20,971 nucleotides of DNA from Candidatus Lambdaproteobacteria bacterium (GCA_012964265.1 DTUH01000025.1:1-20971); one strand, 5' to 3'; shown: positions 1-8,027, counted from the stretch's first letter. Numbers and translations: made by a program. The notes: generated by a model from the letters alone, not told the origin.

Positions 1-651
1 ATAAATCTGTGTTTCTGCACCACGTGGATTAAATCCAATACCGTCCAAAATCTGGTGCCGAGCCAAATCCGGTGTTATGTGCACAGTGAAACCTTCTTTT
101 TGCAGTACACTCAGAGCATATTGGGCCAAAGCCAATTCCAAAAACACTGCCTGATTTTTGAGGTAATAAAACTTTTGTCCGGATACTTTTGCACCACCAT
201 CAAAGTCAATTAAATCAAGTGTTTCCATTAACTCCACATGGTCTTTAGGCTCAAAATCAAATTCGCGTCTTGTTCCAACTTGCCGCATCGGTACGTTGTC
301 TTCGTCTGTAAATCCTTCAGGAGAATCAGCATGTGTTAAATTTGGAACCTGCATGTGCAATTCAAGCCGCTGTTCAAGCAGTTCACGTAGCATTGATTCT
401 TTTTCTGACTCTTCATCACGCAAATTTTTCGATTCTTCAATCAGAGGTTGACGTTGCTCCGGAGGAATTTTGCTTTTCATTTTATTACTGATGTCGTTCC
501 GTCGTTGTCTGACAGAATCGACTTCAGCTGTAAATTTACGGACCTGCTCATCAAGCGCTAACAATTTTTCAATATCTACATTTACGTTCCGTTTTCGGCA
601 ATTCTCCGCAATTACTTCAGGCTGGCTGCGGATTAATTTTAGATCTAGCAT
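1..651 (-). CDS. serS: Seryl-tRNA synthetase, N-terminal 217 residues (cut by window edge)
   Basis: Cytoplasmic class II aminoacyl-tRNA synthetase that charges tRNA-Ser with serine. The visible part begins MLDLKLIRSQPEVI, the standard start of bacterial SerRS. It continues into the charged heptad-rich region (about residues 25-105, with VRQRRNDISNKMKSKIPPEQ) that forms the antiparallel coiled-coil arm gripping the long variable arm of tRNA-Ser. The beginning of the catalytic domain follows, with VPNLTH, the family-typical GTRREFDFEPKDHVEL, and GAKVSGQKFYYL. The frame is open to base 1, so class II motifs 2 and 3 lie outside the window. It is the last visible gene of a minus-strand set and follows gatA after 95 bases. 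No strong ribosome binding site is evident before the ATG. Identity is secure from the sequence; the rest of the gene is inferred. Confidence 0.96.
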   Translation of the reverse strand, partial: MLDLKLIRSQPEVIAENCRKRNVNVDIEKLLALDEQVRKFTAEVDSVRQRRNDISNKMKSKIPPEQRQPLIEESKNLRDEESEKESMLRELLEQRLELHMQVPNLTHADSPEGFTDEDNVPMRQVGTRREFDFEPKDHVELMETLDLIDFDGGAKVSGQKFYYLKNQAVFLELALAQYALSVLQKEGFTVHITPDLARHQILDGIGFNPRGAETQIY

Positions 652-746
652 TTAGTCTGGTTTCGAGTTACGGGTTTGGTCTTTCAAATAAAAAATTTCA
701 GGTTCTGTGTTTAAAGATTTTCGATCCACTTTTCAGGTTTTATGGT

Positions 747-2228
747 TTAGTGATTTTGCGGGAAATATTTTTCCGGACGCAGCAGATGATATTCCGTCAG
801 TTCCTGAATGGCCTCTGCGGTGGCTAAAAGACGATGATCTTCAAAACGCCGGCCCATTAATTGTAACCCTACCGGTAATCCGTCCATGGTCGGTCTTCCG
901 GGAATTGAAATCGCCGGTGTTCGAGTCAGGTTTGCAAGTACACTGCAAATATCTGCCAAATACATTGCGAGTGGATCTTCTGTTTTTTCACCTAACTTGA
1001 ATGCAGGAAAAGGCGAAACTGGGCCCAGGATAAAATCAAAATCCTTAAACAACAGTGTCACCTGCTCTTCCATCCAGGCTCTTACCTTTACAGCACGTCC
1101 ATAATATTGATCATAATAACCTGAACTGAGCACAAATGTTCCAAGCATAATTCTACGTTTCACTTCCTCGCCAAAACCTTTTTTCCTCGTTGTTGTATAA
1201 AGTGATTTGAGGGAGGGCTGTTCCTGTTTCCTGATTCCGTAACGAATACCGTCGAAACGTCCGAGGTTGGAGCTGGCCTCAGCAAAAGCAAGGACGTAAT
1301 AAGTTGGAATCACATATTTCAAAAAATCAAGCGATCGTCGTTCAACCGTCGCACCTTGTTTCTTTAATAATTCAGCTAATTCGTTAACGCTCGCTATCAC
1401 TTCCGGATCAGCAGATTCTGCGTCAACATATTCATCCGGAAGACAAATTCGTAAACTGGAAAGCTCCGCGACTTCCGGAGCCGCAGATAATTCTATTTTT
1501 GCAGAAGTGCTCTCGTTGACATCGTGGCCGTTGAGGATTGAAAAAGCGTAACGGCAATCAGCAGCTCCTCGGGTAATGCAGCCGATTTGATCCAGTGAAG
1601 ATCCATAAGCTACCAAACCATAACGGGAAACTGTTCCGTAAGTTGGCTTCAATCCGGTGATTCCACACATCGATGCCGGCTGACGGACTGAGCCTCCTGT
1701 GTCTGAACCAAGTGCTAACAATGCCATTCCGGAAGCAACAGAAACTGCTCCGCCTCCGCTACTGCCACCGGGAACAAGTTCAGTGTTCCATGGATTTCGT
1801 GTAACGCCAAATGACGAATTTTCTGTGGATGAACCCATTGCGAATTCGTCCATATTCGTAGTTCCAATTATCAGCGCATCTTCCTCCAATAATTTTTCTA
1901 CGACAGTCGCGTTGTACGGCGAGTGATATTCACCCAGTATTTGTGATCCGCACGCATTGCTAAGGTACGGATCATTAATACAAATATTGTCTTTGATCGA
2001 AACCGGAAGCCCCGCAAGTTTACCGACTCCCTTTCCGGAAGTAATTTTCTCGTCAATAATTCTGGCACGGGAAATTGCGATTTCACGCGGCAAAAGACTG
2101 CGGTAAACATTCAATAAGGAATTATGTTGGTCAATCTGGAGATAAACTGCATCCATCACTGCTTCGGCACAGAAGCCTCCTGACTTTATGCGCGTAACTA
2201 AATCGACTAAAGAAAGATCAAAAGGCAT
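747..2228 (-). CDS. gatA: Glutamyl-tRNA(Gln)/aspartyl-tRNA(Asn) amidotransferase subunit A
   Basis: Amidase subunit of GatCAB. It releases ammonia from glutamine, which is used to convert misacylated Glu-tRNA-Gln (and Asp-tRNA-Asn) to the amidated form. It is 493 residues long, normal for GatA. The amidase-signature catalytic triad is readable: Lys79 in GLPVSIKDN, cis-Ser156 in PGGSSGGGAVSVASG, and Ser180 in GSDTGGSVRQPAS. The Ser-Ser spacing of 24 matches known GatA enzymes. GLKPTYGTVSRYGLVAYGSS and SLDQIGCITR are also family hallmarks. I chose the ATG at 2228. The frame stays open to 2333, but those extra 35 codons lie inside the acyl-CoA-binding-protein gene and do not look like GatA. The start lies 10 bases after the upstream stop, suggesting cotranscription, but no clear Shine-Dalgarno sequence is visible. 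gatB and gatC are not in the window, so the subunits are encoded apart. Confidence 0.97.
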   Translation of the reverse strand: MPFDLSLVDLVTRIKSGGFCAEAVMDAVYLQIDQHNSLLNVYRSLLPREIAISRARIIDEKITSGKGVGKLAGLPVSIKDNICINDPYLSNACGSQILGEYHSPYNATVVEKLLEEDALIIGTTNMDEFAMGSSTENSSFGVTRNPWNTELVPGGSSGGGAVSVASGMALLALGSDTGGSVRQPASMCGITGLKPTYGTVSRYGLVAYGSSLDQIGCITRGAADCRYAFSILNGHDVNESTSAKIELSAAPEVAELSSLRICLPDEYVDAESADPEVIASVNELAELLKKQGATVERRSLDFLKYVIPTYYVLAFAEASSNLGRFDGIRYGIRKQEQPSLKSLYTTTRKKGFGEEVKRRIMLGTFVLSSGYYDQYYGRAVKVRAWMEEQVTLLFKDFDFILGPVSPFPAFKLGEKTEDPLAMYLADICSVLANLTRTPAISIPGRPTMDGLPVGLQLMGRRFEDHRLLATAEAIQELTEYHLLRPEKYFPQNH

Positions 2229-2238
2229 GAAGGTTTTA

Positions 2239-2502
2239 TCAGGCAGCTTCTGCTTCAAGTTTTTCGACAAGTGAAATATACTCCTGCTTTGCGTCTTCGC
2301 CGGATTTTCCCTGGAGTTTCTTCCAGCCATCAAACTTTACCCGCCCTTCAAAATCGGCAAATCCTGGACGGTCACCGGTTACATCACCTTCGTTAGCTTG
2401 TTTAAAAAGTGCATAAAGTTGCAGCATGATATCATTTGGTGGACGCTTTGGTAGCTGGGTCACGCGTTCAGCTGCTGATTTGAAATCATCATCAATGGCC
2501 AT
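2239..2502 (-). CDS. Acyl-CoA-binding protein (ACBP family)
   Basis: Small cytoplasmic four-helix protein of 87 residues, the classic ACBP length, expected to bind long-chain acyl-CoA esters and buffer or deliver them. The ligand-binding signature is complete: LYALFKQANEGDV (YxxFKQAxxGD), DRPGFADFEG, and KFDGWKKLQGKSGEDAKQEYI, corresponding to the KWDAWxxL(K)G element. The ATG at 2502 is preceded by a good ribosome binding site (GGAGA, 2507-2511), and a plausible sigma-70 promoter lies just upstream. ACBPs are near-universal in eukaryotes but patchy in bacteria. The downstream neighbours are gatA and serS, so the link to lipid metabolism is not explained by context. It could be transcribed together with gatA. 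The family call is strong; the physiological role is inferred. Confidence 0.93.
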   Translation of the reverse strand: MAIDDDFKSAAERVTQLPKRPPNDIMLQLYALFKQANEGDVTGDRPGFADFEGRVKFDGWKKLQGKSGEDAKQEYISLVEKLEAEAA

Positions 2503-2531
2503 ATTGTCTCCATAAAATTAGTTTAAAACAT

Positions 2532-2560
2532 ATCATAAACACTAGCAGAGCGCTTGGAAA
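2532..2560 (-). promoter_or_regulatory. Candidate sigma-70 promoter for the ACBP gene
   Basis: Read on the minus strand, TTTCCA (2555-2560; 4 of 6 consensus -35 bases) is followed after exactly 17 bases by TATGAT (2532-2537; 5 of 6 consensus -10 bases). This would start transcription near 2525 and give a leader of roughly 20-25 bases before the ACBP start codon, long enough to hold its GGAGA site. Prediction by eye only. Confidence 0.45.
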
Positions 2561-2711
2561 ATTCAACACAAAAACACTGTTTACAATCTGTTCTGACTAA
2601 TCATTGTTGATCTTAGGAATTGATGATTTAAATTATCCGTGCGGCCCGCTTTCTCATCTGAAACAGAAGCCAGATTGACTGCGCATGAATCGTGCATAAC
2701 CAATCCGGGTG

Positions 2712-2727
2712 TGATATGATCATATCA
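2712..2727. promoter_or_regulatory. Perfect 16-bp palindrome, candidate operator
   Basis: The sequence TGATATGATCATATCA equals its own reverse complement over all 16 bases. It lies about 107 bases before the response-regulator start and about 210 bases before the ACBP start. It contains TATGAT, a near-consensus -10 hexamer, on both strands, so it could be a dimer-binding operator, a pair of face-to-face -10 elements, or both. A Fis-type HTH dimer such as the adjacent regulator often binds dyads of this kind; autoregulation is an inference only. Confidence 0.45.
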
Positions 2728-2833
2728 ACATGTAACTAAAAAACTTCTATCAATTCAAGTGCGACCCTGTTTCCCGGAATTTCCGGAACGCGCAAAAAAT
2801 GATTTAACAATGGACACCAATTGAAAGGATTTA

Positions 2834-4336
2834 ATGATGGTTAACCATCCGGTTTTAATTGTAGACGATGAAGTTGAAATGCGCATTGCCATGTCCGAGA
2901 CACTGAAACACTGCGGCTACCCCGTAGAAATCTCTCACAACGCAATTGACGCACTAAAAAAGTTCAAGCAAAACGAATATTCACTGGTCATTACAGATAT
3001 GACCATGCCCAAACGCAGTGGTCTTGAATTACTAAAGGACATAAAAAGTATCTCGCCTGCCAAACCGGTAATTATGGCAACCGCTTACGGTACTGTAGAA
3101 ACCGCCGTTGAGGCAATGAAACACGGTGCTTTCGATTACATTCGCAAACCTATTAATTTTGATTCATTCCAGTTTATTGTCCAGCAAGCCTTGAATTACA
3201 AAGGGACTTCCGGAAATGTGACTCCAGCAGTTGAAAGCAGGGCTACCAAGTCAAAACCGATAAATTTAACCAAGGAAATCATCACACAGAACCAGGCAAT
3301 GCTGTCGTTACTCGACGTTGCCAGAAATGTCGCAAAAAGCAAGTCAACTATGATGATTCAAAGTGAAAGCGGAACCGGGAAAGAGTTGCTGGCGTATTTT
3401 ATCCATGAAAATTCAGACCGTGCCAAAAGACCTTTTGTGGCCATCAACTGTGCTGCACTTCCGGAAACATTGCTGGAAAGTGAACTCTTCGGACACGCGA
3501 AAGGTGCCTTTACCGGGGCCATTCAGGATCATCGCGGCAAGTTTGAACAGGCGCATACAGGCACAATCCTTCTGGATGAGATCAGTGAAATGGCCATACC
3601 GCTTCAGGCAAAGCTCCTTCGTGTTCTACAGGAATATCAAATTGACAAAGTCGGCGGGAAAGAACCAATTCCGGTGGATGTGAGAGTGATTGCCACCACC
3701 AATCAAAATTTAATGGAAATGGTCGATGCAGGAAAATTTCGTGAAGACCTATACTTTCGCTTAAACGTAATTCCGCTTGCCCTTCCGCCTTTGCGAGACA
3801 GAATGGATGATGTTCCGGTGCTGGTCTCGTATTTTATCAAAAAGCATTCCAAGATAAATAACCGTAATTGTCCTGCAGTAAGTCGTGAAACCTTAAACAT
3901 CCTCACAAATTACCACTGGCGCGGAAATGTGAGGGAATTGGAAAACGTCATGGAGCGTGCTTTGCTGCTCTGTAATGGTGAGGAAATTCAGCCAAACCAT
4001 TTGCTCATGTTTTCCCAACTTGGGCAAGCCTCCATCAATGAAGATTTGGCTAAAATAACGACTGAAACTTCAAAGACTTCACCATCCATATCCAACGATG
4101 AGGTTACAACTTTTTCTGAAACACAGCATCATCGGGAAACCGAAGGGTTAGAAATTGAAGTCGGAATGTCGATGAAGGAAGCGGAAAAGCGTTTCATTTT
4201 CAAAACTCTGCATGAGACAAAAGGGAACCGAACTCATGCGGCAAAAACTTTAGGTATCAGCATCCGGACTTTACGAAATAAACTCAATGAATATCGAGCA
4301 GAAGGAGAAGATTTCGAGCTCGAACCAGAAGACTGA
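2834..4336 (+). CDS. NtrC-family sigma-54-dependent response regulator
   Basis: Cytoplasmic transcription activator of 500 residues with the full three-domain layout. The receiver is at about 5-120, with acidic pair Asp11-Asp12, phosphoacceptor Asp55 in VITDMTMP, Thr83 and Lys105 of RKP. The AAA+ ATPase is at about 145-390, with GAFTGA at 224-229 for contacting sigma-54, Walker B ILLDE (Asp248, Glu249) and FREDLYFRLNVIPLALPPLRDR. A C-terminal Fis-type helix-turn-helix at about 450-490 includes NRTHAAKTLGISIRTLRNKL. Walker A reads SESGTGKE rather than the usual GESGTGKE. Two adjacent ATGs (2834, 2837) sit after AAAGGA. No histidine kinase gene is nearby, so the partner and regulon are unknown. 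FlbD/FleR-like flagellar or nitrogen-type roles are possible and cannot be separated here. rsgA follows after 24 bases, probably in one operon. Confidence 0.95.
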   Translation: MMVNHPVLIVDDEVEMRIAMSETLKHCGYPVEISHNAIDALKKFKQNEYSLVITDMTMPKRSGLELLKDIKSISPAKPVIMATAYGTVETAVEAMKHGAFDYIRKPINFDSFQFIVQQALNYKGTSGNVTPAVESRATKSKPINLTKEIITQNQAMLSLLDVARNVAKSKSTMMIQSESGTGKELLAYFIHENSDRAKRPFVAINCAALPETLLESELFGHAKGAFTGAIQDHRGKFEQAHTGTILLDEISEMAIPLQAKLLRVLQEYQIDKVGGKEPIPVDVRVIATTNQNLMEMVDAGKFREDLYFRLNVIPLALPPLRDRMDDVPVLVSYFIKKHSKINNRNCPAVSRETLNILTNYHWRGNVRELENVMERALLLCNGEEIQPNHLLMFSQLGQASINEDLAKITTETSKTSPSISNDEVTTFSETQHHRETEGLEIEVGMSMKEAEKRFIFKTLHETKGNRTHAAKTLGISIRTLRNKLNEYRAEGEDFELEPED

Positions 4337-4360
4337 CCCCTACACGCTTTCCGGAGAACT

Positions 4361-5257
4361 TTGCCCCAAACAGGAACCGTCGTCAGACGCACCAAAAGTT
4401 TCTACTATGTGGATGTTGGAGAGCCGGAACCTCGCCTCTGCAGAATCCGCGGAAAATTGTTCAAGGGACAATCCCACCAAAATAAAATTGCTGTAGGCGA
4501 TGAAGTTGAAATTGATTTGAAAGCTGCTGAAGACGCGGGATGGATTCTCCGGATGCTTCCCCGTCGCACCAAGCTTTCACGCCGTCCCGGCATGGGAGAG
4601 CCGGAACACGTTTTGGTCAGCAACGCAGATACACTGCTGATAGTCGCCTCCCTGAGAAACCCTCCGTTCAGGGGAGGATTGGTTGACCGCTTTTTAGTAG
4701 CCGGTTCCTGCGGCGGTCTCGAACCGGTGCTCATCCTCAGCAAGGCTGACTTGGTAACTTCCGCAGAAATTACTCCAATAAAAAATCTTTACTCTTCCTT
4801 AAACTGCACAGTATTAGTCACCAGTGTTCCCGAATCCAGAGGTCTGGAACCATTGCGTGTATTTATGCAGAACCGCACCTCCGTTCTTTCCGGACATTCA
4901 GGTGTAGGAAAATCCTCACTCATAGCCGCACTTTTTCCTGACTGGAAAATCCGGATCGGTCAAGTAAGTGAAAAATCAGGAAAAGGACGTCACACAACAA
5001 TCATGGCAGAAATGTTTCGACTTCCGCAAGGTGGATTCATCGTGGATACGCCAGGAATACGTGCACTTGAACCACTGGTAAGTCCGGAAGAACTTGACTC
5101 ACATTTCGTTGAATTCACTCCATTCCTGGGACAATGCAAATTTAAAGGCTGCACCCATCGTCATGAGCCGCAGTGTTTAATCAAGGAGGCCGTCACATCA
5201 GAAAAAATTACAGAGCAGCGCTACAAAAGTTACTGCAGCCTCTTTGATTCTCTTTAA
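4361..5257 (+). CDS. rsgA: Small ribosomal subunit biogenesis GTPase RsgA
   Basis: Circularly permuted GTPase that assists late 30S subunit maturation. It has 298 residues. An N-terminal OB fold (about 1-65) is followed by the permuted G motifs: G4 as SKAD at 127-130, G1 GHSGVGKS at 178-185, a switch-region GRHTT ending at Thr213, and G3 DTPG at 229-232. The C-terminal zinc knuckle has Cys259, Cys264, His266 and Cys272. The start is a TTG. Between the TGA of the preceding regulator (same frame, 4334-4336) and this codon there is no ATG or GTG, and GGAG (4353-4356) lies 4 bases upstream of it. The TTG start therefore seems genuine and translation is probably coupled to the upstream gene. Its stop codon interlocks with that of the convergent gene: TTAA at 5254-5257 provides TAA on both strands. 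Confidence 0.95.
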   Translation: MPQTGTVVRRTKSFYYVDVGEPEPRLCRIRGKLFKGQSHQNKIAVGDEVEIDLKAAEDAGWILRMLPRRTKLSRRPGMGEPEHVLVSNADTLLIVASLRNPPFRGGLVDRFLVAGSCGGLEPVLILSKADLVTSAEITPIKNLYSSLNCTVLVTSVPESRGLEPLRVFMQNRTSVLSGHSGVGKSSLIAALFPDWKIRIGQVSEKSGKGRHTTIMAEMFRLPQGGFIVDTPGIRALEPLVSPEELDSHFVEFTPFLGQCKFKGCTHRHEPQCLIKEAVTSEKITEQRYKSYCSLFDSL

Positions 5258-6315
5258 CAGGAAGATTTTAAATCGACGGGTTTTTCTTTCAAACGCTTGC
5301 TGATTTTAGCAAACTGTTCTTTTGCCGAAAGAGAAGCTTTTGTGGAACCGTCAACTGCCGGACTGCTTTGCGTTTCTCTCTCGGAAAATAAATTTTCCCG
5401 CTGAAGATCTCCAAGTACAAAAGACCGCAAACGAATTTGTTCTAAATCCAATTCAGGCTTTGGTACAAAGGCGATTTTCTGCAAAACATCCTGCAGCTCG
5501 GACCGTATTTTGTGTAAATGCTGCACCAGCCAATCTGCTCCGGGAGTACGTTTCAACAATTCCAAACCTTGCTGAGATGAAACATAAAGTACTAAAACCG
5601 CTTGTCCACGCGAAACACGATGGAGGAAAGCCGGCATACAGTTCTGATGGACTTCTTCCGGTGTGACAAGATGCCAGTCTTTAGCCAGCAAGGCGACCTG
5701 ACTCTGGTCATATTGAGACTGTCCTAAATCACCGACATGGCAGCGAATATTGTCCAACTTTAATTCTGGCAACAATCGATGCAACATGCGAAGATAGGCT
5801 TCGGTTTCAAAGCGGAGTGCCTGGGTGATACTTCCGTCATACACGGTTAAGTGCAAAATTGTTTGCTGAGCTTTAAATCTTACTTTATGTTTCAACAGTT
5901 CTGTTTCATCAGAAGTCAATAATCGTTTCAGTTTTTTTTGCAGTTGTGCAGAAAAATGTACAGAACGTTTAAAACTCTTTCCATTTAATTTTTCTGCTGC
6001 CTGCAAAAAATCAGGCAAAACATTTGCTCTGGTCAGTTCTTGAATAAAATCAGTATTTACCGTGAATTGCCGAAGTACAGAAATGTTTCTTGGATAAGCG
6101 TTTCTTGCCAAAAAACTGTCGATCTTGTCGAACCAGAGTTTGCGCAGCTTGACTAAATAAAGTAAATGCTGTTGACCCGAAGCTTCAAAAATTGCACGCA
6201 GAATAGAAAGAGCATCTCCATAGGGTTTGCGTCCGGATGCGCCTTGATACTGAATTGAGCGAAGAAATTGATTTACCAAATTGCGATCTTTATTTTCTTG
6301 AGCTAAACTAAGCAT
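5254..6315 (-). CDS. DUF721/DciA-like protein (tentative)
   Basis: A 353-residue soluble, basic protein that I do not recognise with certainty. Two parts resemble the DUF721 fold, whose founding member DciA helps load the replicative helicase: LRKLWFDKIDSFLARNAYPRN (about 57-77, like the W-x-x-I-V-G opening) and TILHLTVYDGSITQALRFE (about 152-170, like the LtV-x-v-x-s-s-x-w-a-x-E-L strand and helix). A second stretch, AVLVLYVSSQQGLELLKRTP, has the same strand-helix pattern. If so, the domain is interrupted by a long helical insertion. The C-terminal 60 residues are charged and low in complexity. No signal peptide or membrane segment is seen. The gene is convergent with rsgA (shared TTAA stops) and divergent from yqgE (33 bases). 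The AGGGG upstream of its ATG is about 13 bases away, rather far. Confidence 0.6.
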   Translation of the reverse strand: MLSLAQENKDRNLVNQFLRSIQYQGASGRKPYGDALSILRAIFEASGQQHLLYLVKLRKLWFDKIDSFLARNAYPRNISVLRQFTVNTDFIQELTRANVLPDFLQAAEKLNGKSFKRSVHFSAQLQKKLKRLLTSDETELLKHKVRFKAQQTILHLTVYDGSITQALRFETEAYLRMLHRLLPELKLDNIRCHVGDLGQSQYDQSQVALLAKDWHLVTPEEVHQNCMPAFLHRVSRGQAVLVLYVSSQQGLELLKRTPGADWLVQHLHKIRSELQDVLQKIAFVPKPELDLEQIRLRSFVLGDLQRENLFSERETQSSPAVDGSTKASLSAKEQFAKISKRLKEKPVDLKSSC

Positions 6316-6348
6316 TATTATTTTATTTCCCCTACCACAAAAGGAATT

Positions 6349-6900
6349 ATGTTGGTCAGTGAAGTCCCCGGAATTTTGGTTGCCATGCCTGCACTCAAAG
6401 ATACTTATTTTGAAAAATCGGTAATTCTATTATGCAATTATGACACTGAAGGAGCATTTGGGTTAGTTATGAACCATCCTTCGACAACTATAGTAAAGGA
6501 TGTGCTTTCCGAAGAAATGAAGGAAAATTCCGCATTCGACGTACCTTTACTTGTCGGTGGTCCCGTACAACCTGAATCTTTTTGGGCCGTGCACAGTCCT
6601 GATTTCTCGGTTGAAGAAACATCCATCCTTTCACCAAAAATCAATTTAAGTTCCGCACAAGATATTATTGCTTCACTTGCAAAAGGACAAGCGGTGCAAT
6701 CATATCAATTCGGCATCGGATATGCCGGATGGGGAGCCGGCCAGTTGGACCGTGAAATCCAGGAAGAATCTTGGTGGCTGGGTCCCTTGGATGAATCTTT
6801 GCTGCTGGAAATGGACTATAAACTGCGCTGGGATACAACCATGAAAAATCTTGGTTTTGACCTGCTAACTACCACTTTTTCTCAAACAGGCATGGTTTGA
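6349..6900 (+). CDS. YqgE/AlgH (UPF0301) family protein
   Basis: A 183-residue cytoplasmic protein of the conserved UPF0301 family. Its exact biochemical role is unsettled; AlgH was named from alginate regulation in Pseudomonas. All family landmarks are present in order: GILVAMPALKDTYFEKSVILL (about 8-28), EGAFGLVMNHPS, PLLVGGPVQPESFW, and YAGWGAGQLDREIQEESWW (about 124-142). Length is typical. The ATG at 6349 follows AAGGA (6341-6345), with only three bases between them. It is a single gene between a divergent and a convergent neighbour; aroB ends 7 bases beyond its stop on the other strand, leaving no room for a separate terminator. Confidence 0.93.
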   Translation: MLVSEVPGILVAMPALKDTYFEKSVILLCNYDTEGAFGLVMNHPSTTIVKDVLSEEMKENSAFDVPLLVGGPVQPESFWAVHSPDFSVEETSILSPKINLSSAQDIIASLAKGQAVQSYQFGIGYAGWGAGQLDREIQEESWWLGPLDESLLLEMDYKLRWDTTMKNLGFDLLTTTFSQTGMV

Positions 6901-6907
6901 AAAAATT

Positions 6908-8014
6908 TCATTCCAGTTCAACAATCTCCGGAAACTTTGCTGTAAATTGCCTGAATTCATCCCACAACTTCTCAACCGATGTTTCCTGCTGAATAAAACT
7001 CTCACCCAATTTTTTAAGCAGAATAAAATTCACAGCCTGTTTGTTTGCTTTTTTATCGTGCAAAATCAAATCACGAAAAATTTCAAAATCAAGATTTGCA
7101 AGTTTTACCGGTTGTAAAAATTGTCCTAGAGAATTTCTGATAAGTTCCCATTCATTTTCAGCCAGTTCATTCCAGCGCCAGGAAACAAAGGCGGCAAAGC
7201 ACATCCCTGCGCCAACTGCTTCACCATGAAGGTACATGCCGTAACCGGCATGGGTTTCGATTAAATGTCCCAGGGTATGGCCAAAATTGAGGTTTGCCCG
7301 CAATCCTTTTTCTGTCTCGTCCTGTTCAACCACTCGACCTTTAATTCCGCATGATCGAAAAATTGCCTGCTCTAAATAATTAAAATCAAGCGGTTCCACG
7401 GAGTGGTTCAGAGTGAAGTTGAAAAAATCCGCATCCTGAATCAGTCCATGCTTGAGCAACTCCATGTATCCTGCTTTCAACTCGCGGGAAGGCAATGTTT
7501 TCAGAAATGAGAGCTCTATGCAAACGTATTCCGGTTGTTTAAAGGAGCCAATCGTGTTTTTCCCCAATGGATGATTGACAGCAGTTTTTCCGCCAACGCT
7601 GCTGTCCACATCTGAAAGCAAGGTTGTGGGAACTTGAATAAACGGAATCCCGCGTACAAAAGTTGAGGCGGCAAAACCGGCCATGTCCCCAATTACACCT
7701 CCACCAAAGGCTACCATCAAGGTTTTCCGGTTGGCACTGACCTCCATCATAAAATCAAATATTTGTGAAAGCGTTGCAAGATTTTTGTGCTCTTCACCAT
7801 CAGGTAAAACACAAGTTGAGACTTGCATTCCGGAATCTTTTAAAACATTGAAAATACAATCCGGATACAGCTCTTGCAGAGTTGTGTTGGTAACCACAAC
7901 CACATGATCCGTTGCATTAAGTAGAACTGCTTCCGGGAGTTGCTTTTCCAGAATATTAAGACCAATATCAATCTTGTATTCTCGTCCGGGTAAATTAACT
8001 TGAAGGGAAATCAT
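6908..8014 (-). CDS. aroB: 3-dehydroquinate synthase
   Basis: Second enzyme of the shikimate pathway, converting DAHP to 3-dehydroquinate with NAD and a divalent metal, in the cytoplasm. It has 368 residues, normal length. The NAD-binding stretch DGEEHKNLATL (72-82) and FGGGVIGDMAGFAAST are followed by QVPTTLLSDVDSSVGGKTAVN. The metal ligands are at the expected places: Glu185, His246 in NFGHTLGH and His263 in LHGEAVGAGM. It starts 13 bases after cobU in the same direction, so it is likely the last gene of the rph-lgt-cbiB-cobU-aroB transcript. No strong ribosome binding site precedes the ATG. Other shikimate genes are not visible here. Confidence 0.97.
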   Translation of the reverse strand: MISLQVNLPGREYKIDIGLNILEKQLPEAVLLNATDHVVVVTNTTLQELYPDCIFNVLKDSGMQVSTCVLPDGEEHKNLATLSQIFDFMMEVSANRKTLMVAFGGGVIGDMAGFAASTFVRGIPFIQVPTTLLSDVDSSVGGKTAVNHPLGKNTIGSFKQPEYVCIELSFLKTLPSRELKAGYMELLKHGLIQDADFFNFTLNHSVEPLDFNYLEQAIFRSCGIKGRVVEQDETEKGLRANLNFGHTLGHLIETHAGYGMYLHGEAVGAGMCFAAFVSWRWNELAENEWELIRNSLGQFLQPVKLANLDFEIFRDLILHDKKANKQAVNFILLKKLGESFIQQETSVEKLWDEFRQFTAKFPEIVELE

Positions 8015-8027
8015 AAATTTATTTTCA

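Larger units (their letters stand above)
2503..2833. other. Divergent intergenic region with regulatory-looking palindromes
   Basis: This 331-base spacer separates the minus-strand ACBP gene from the plus-strand response regulator gene. No convincing coding frame is seen. It holds the candidate ACBP promoter, a perfect 16-bp palindrome (2712-2727), and a near-palindrome CCGGAATTTCCGG (2774-2786) that contains one copy of the window's over-represented TCCGGA hexamer. A clear ribosome binding site AAAGGA (2824-2829) precedes the tandem ATGATG of the regulator gene. No -24/-12 sigma-54 promoter (GG-N10-GC type) was recognised. Confidence 0.6.

Noticed and set aside
2229..2333. N-terminal extension of GatA to 2333
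   Set aside because: The extra 35 codons lie inside the ACBP gene in another frame and do not resemble GatA; the ATG at 2228 matches the family start.
2607..2634. Possible promoter TTGATC / TAAATT for the response regulator gene
   Set aside because: Both boxes match weakly with a 16-base spacer, and it is about 200 bases from the start codon.
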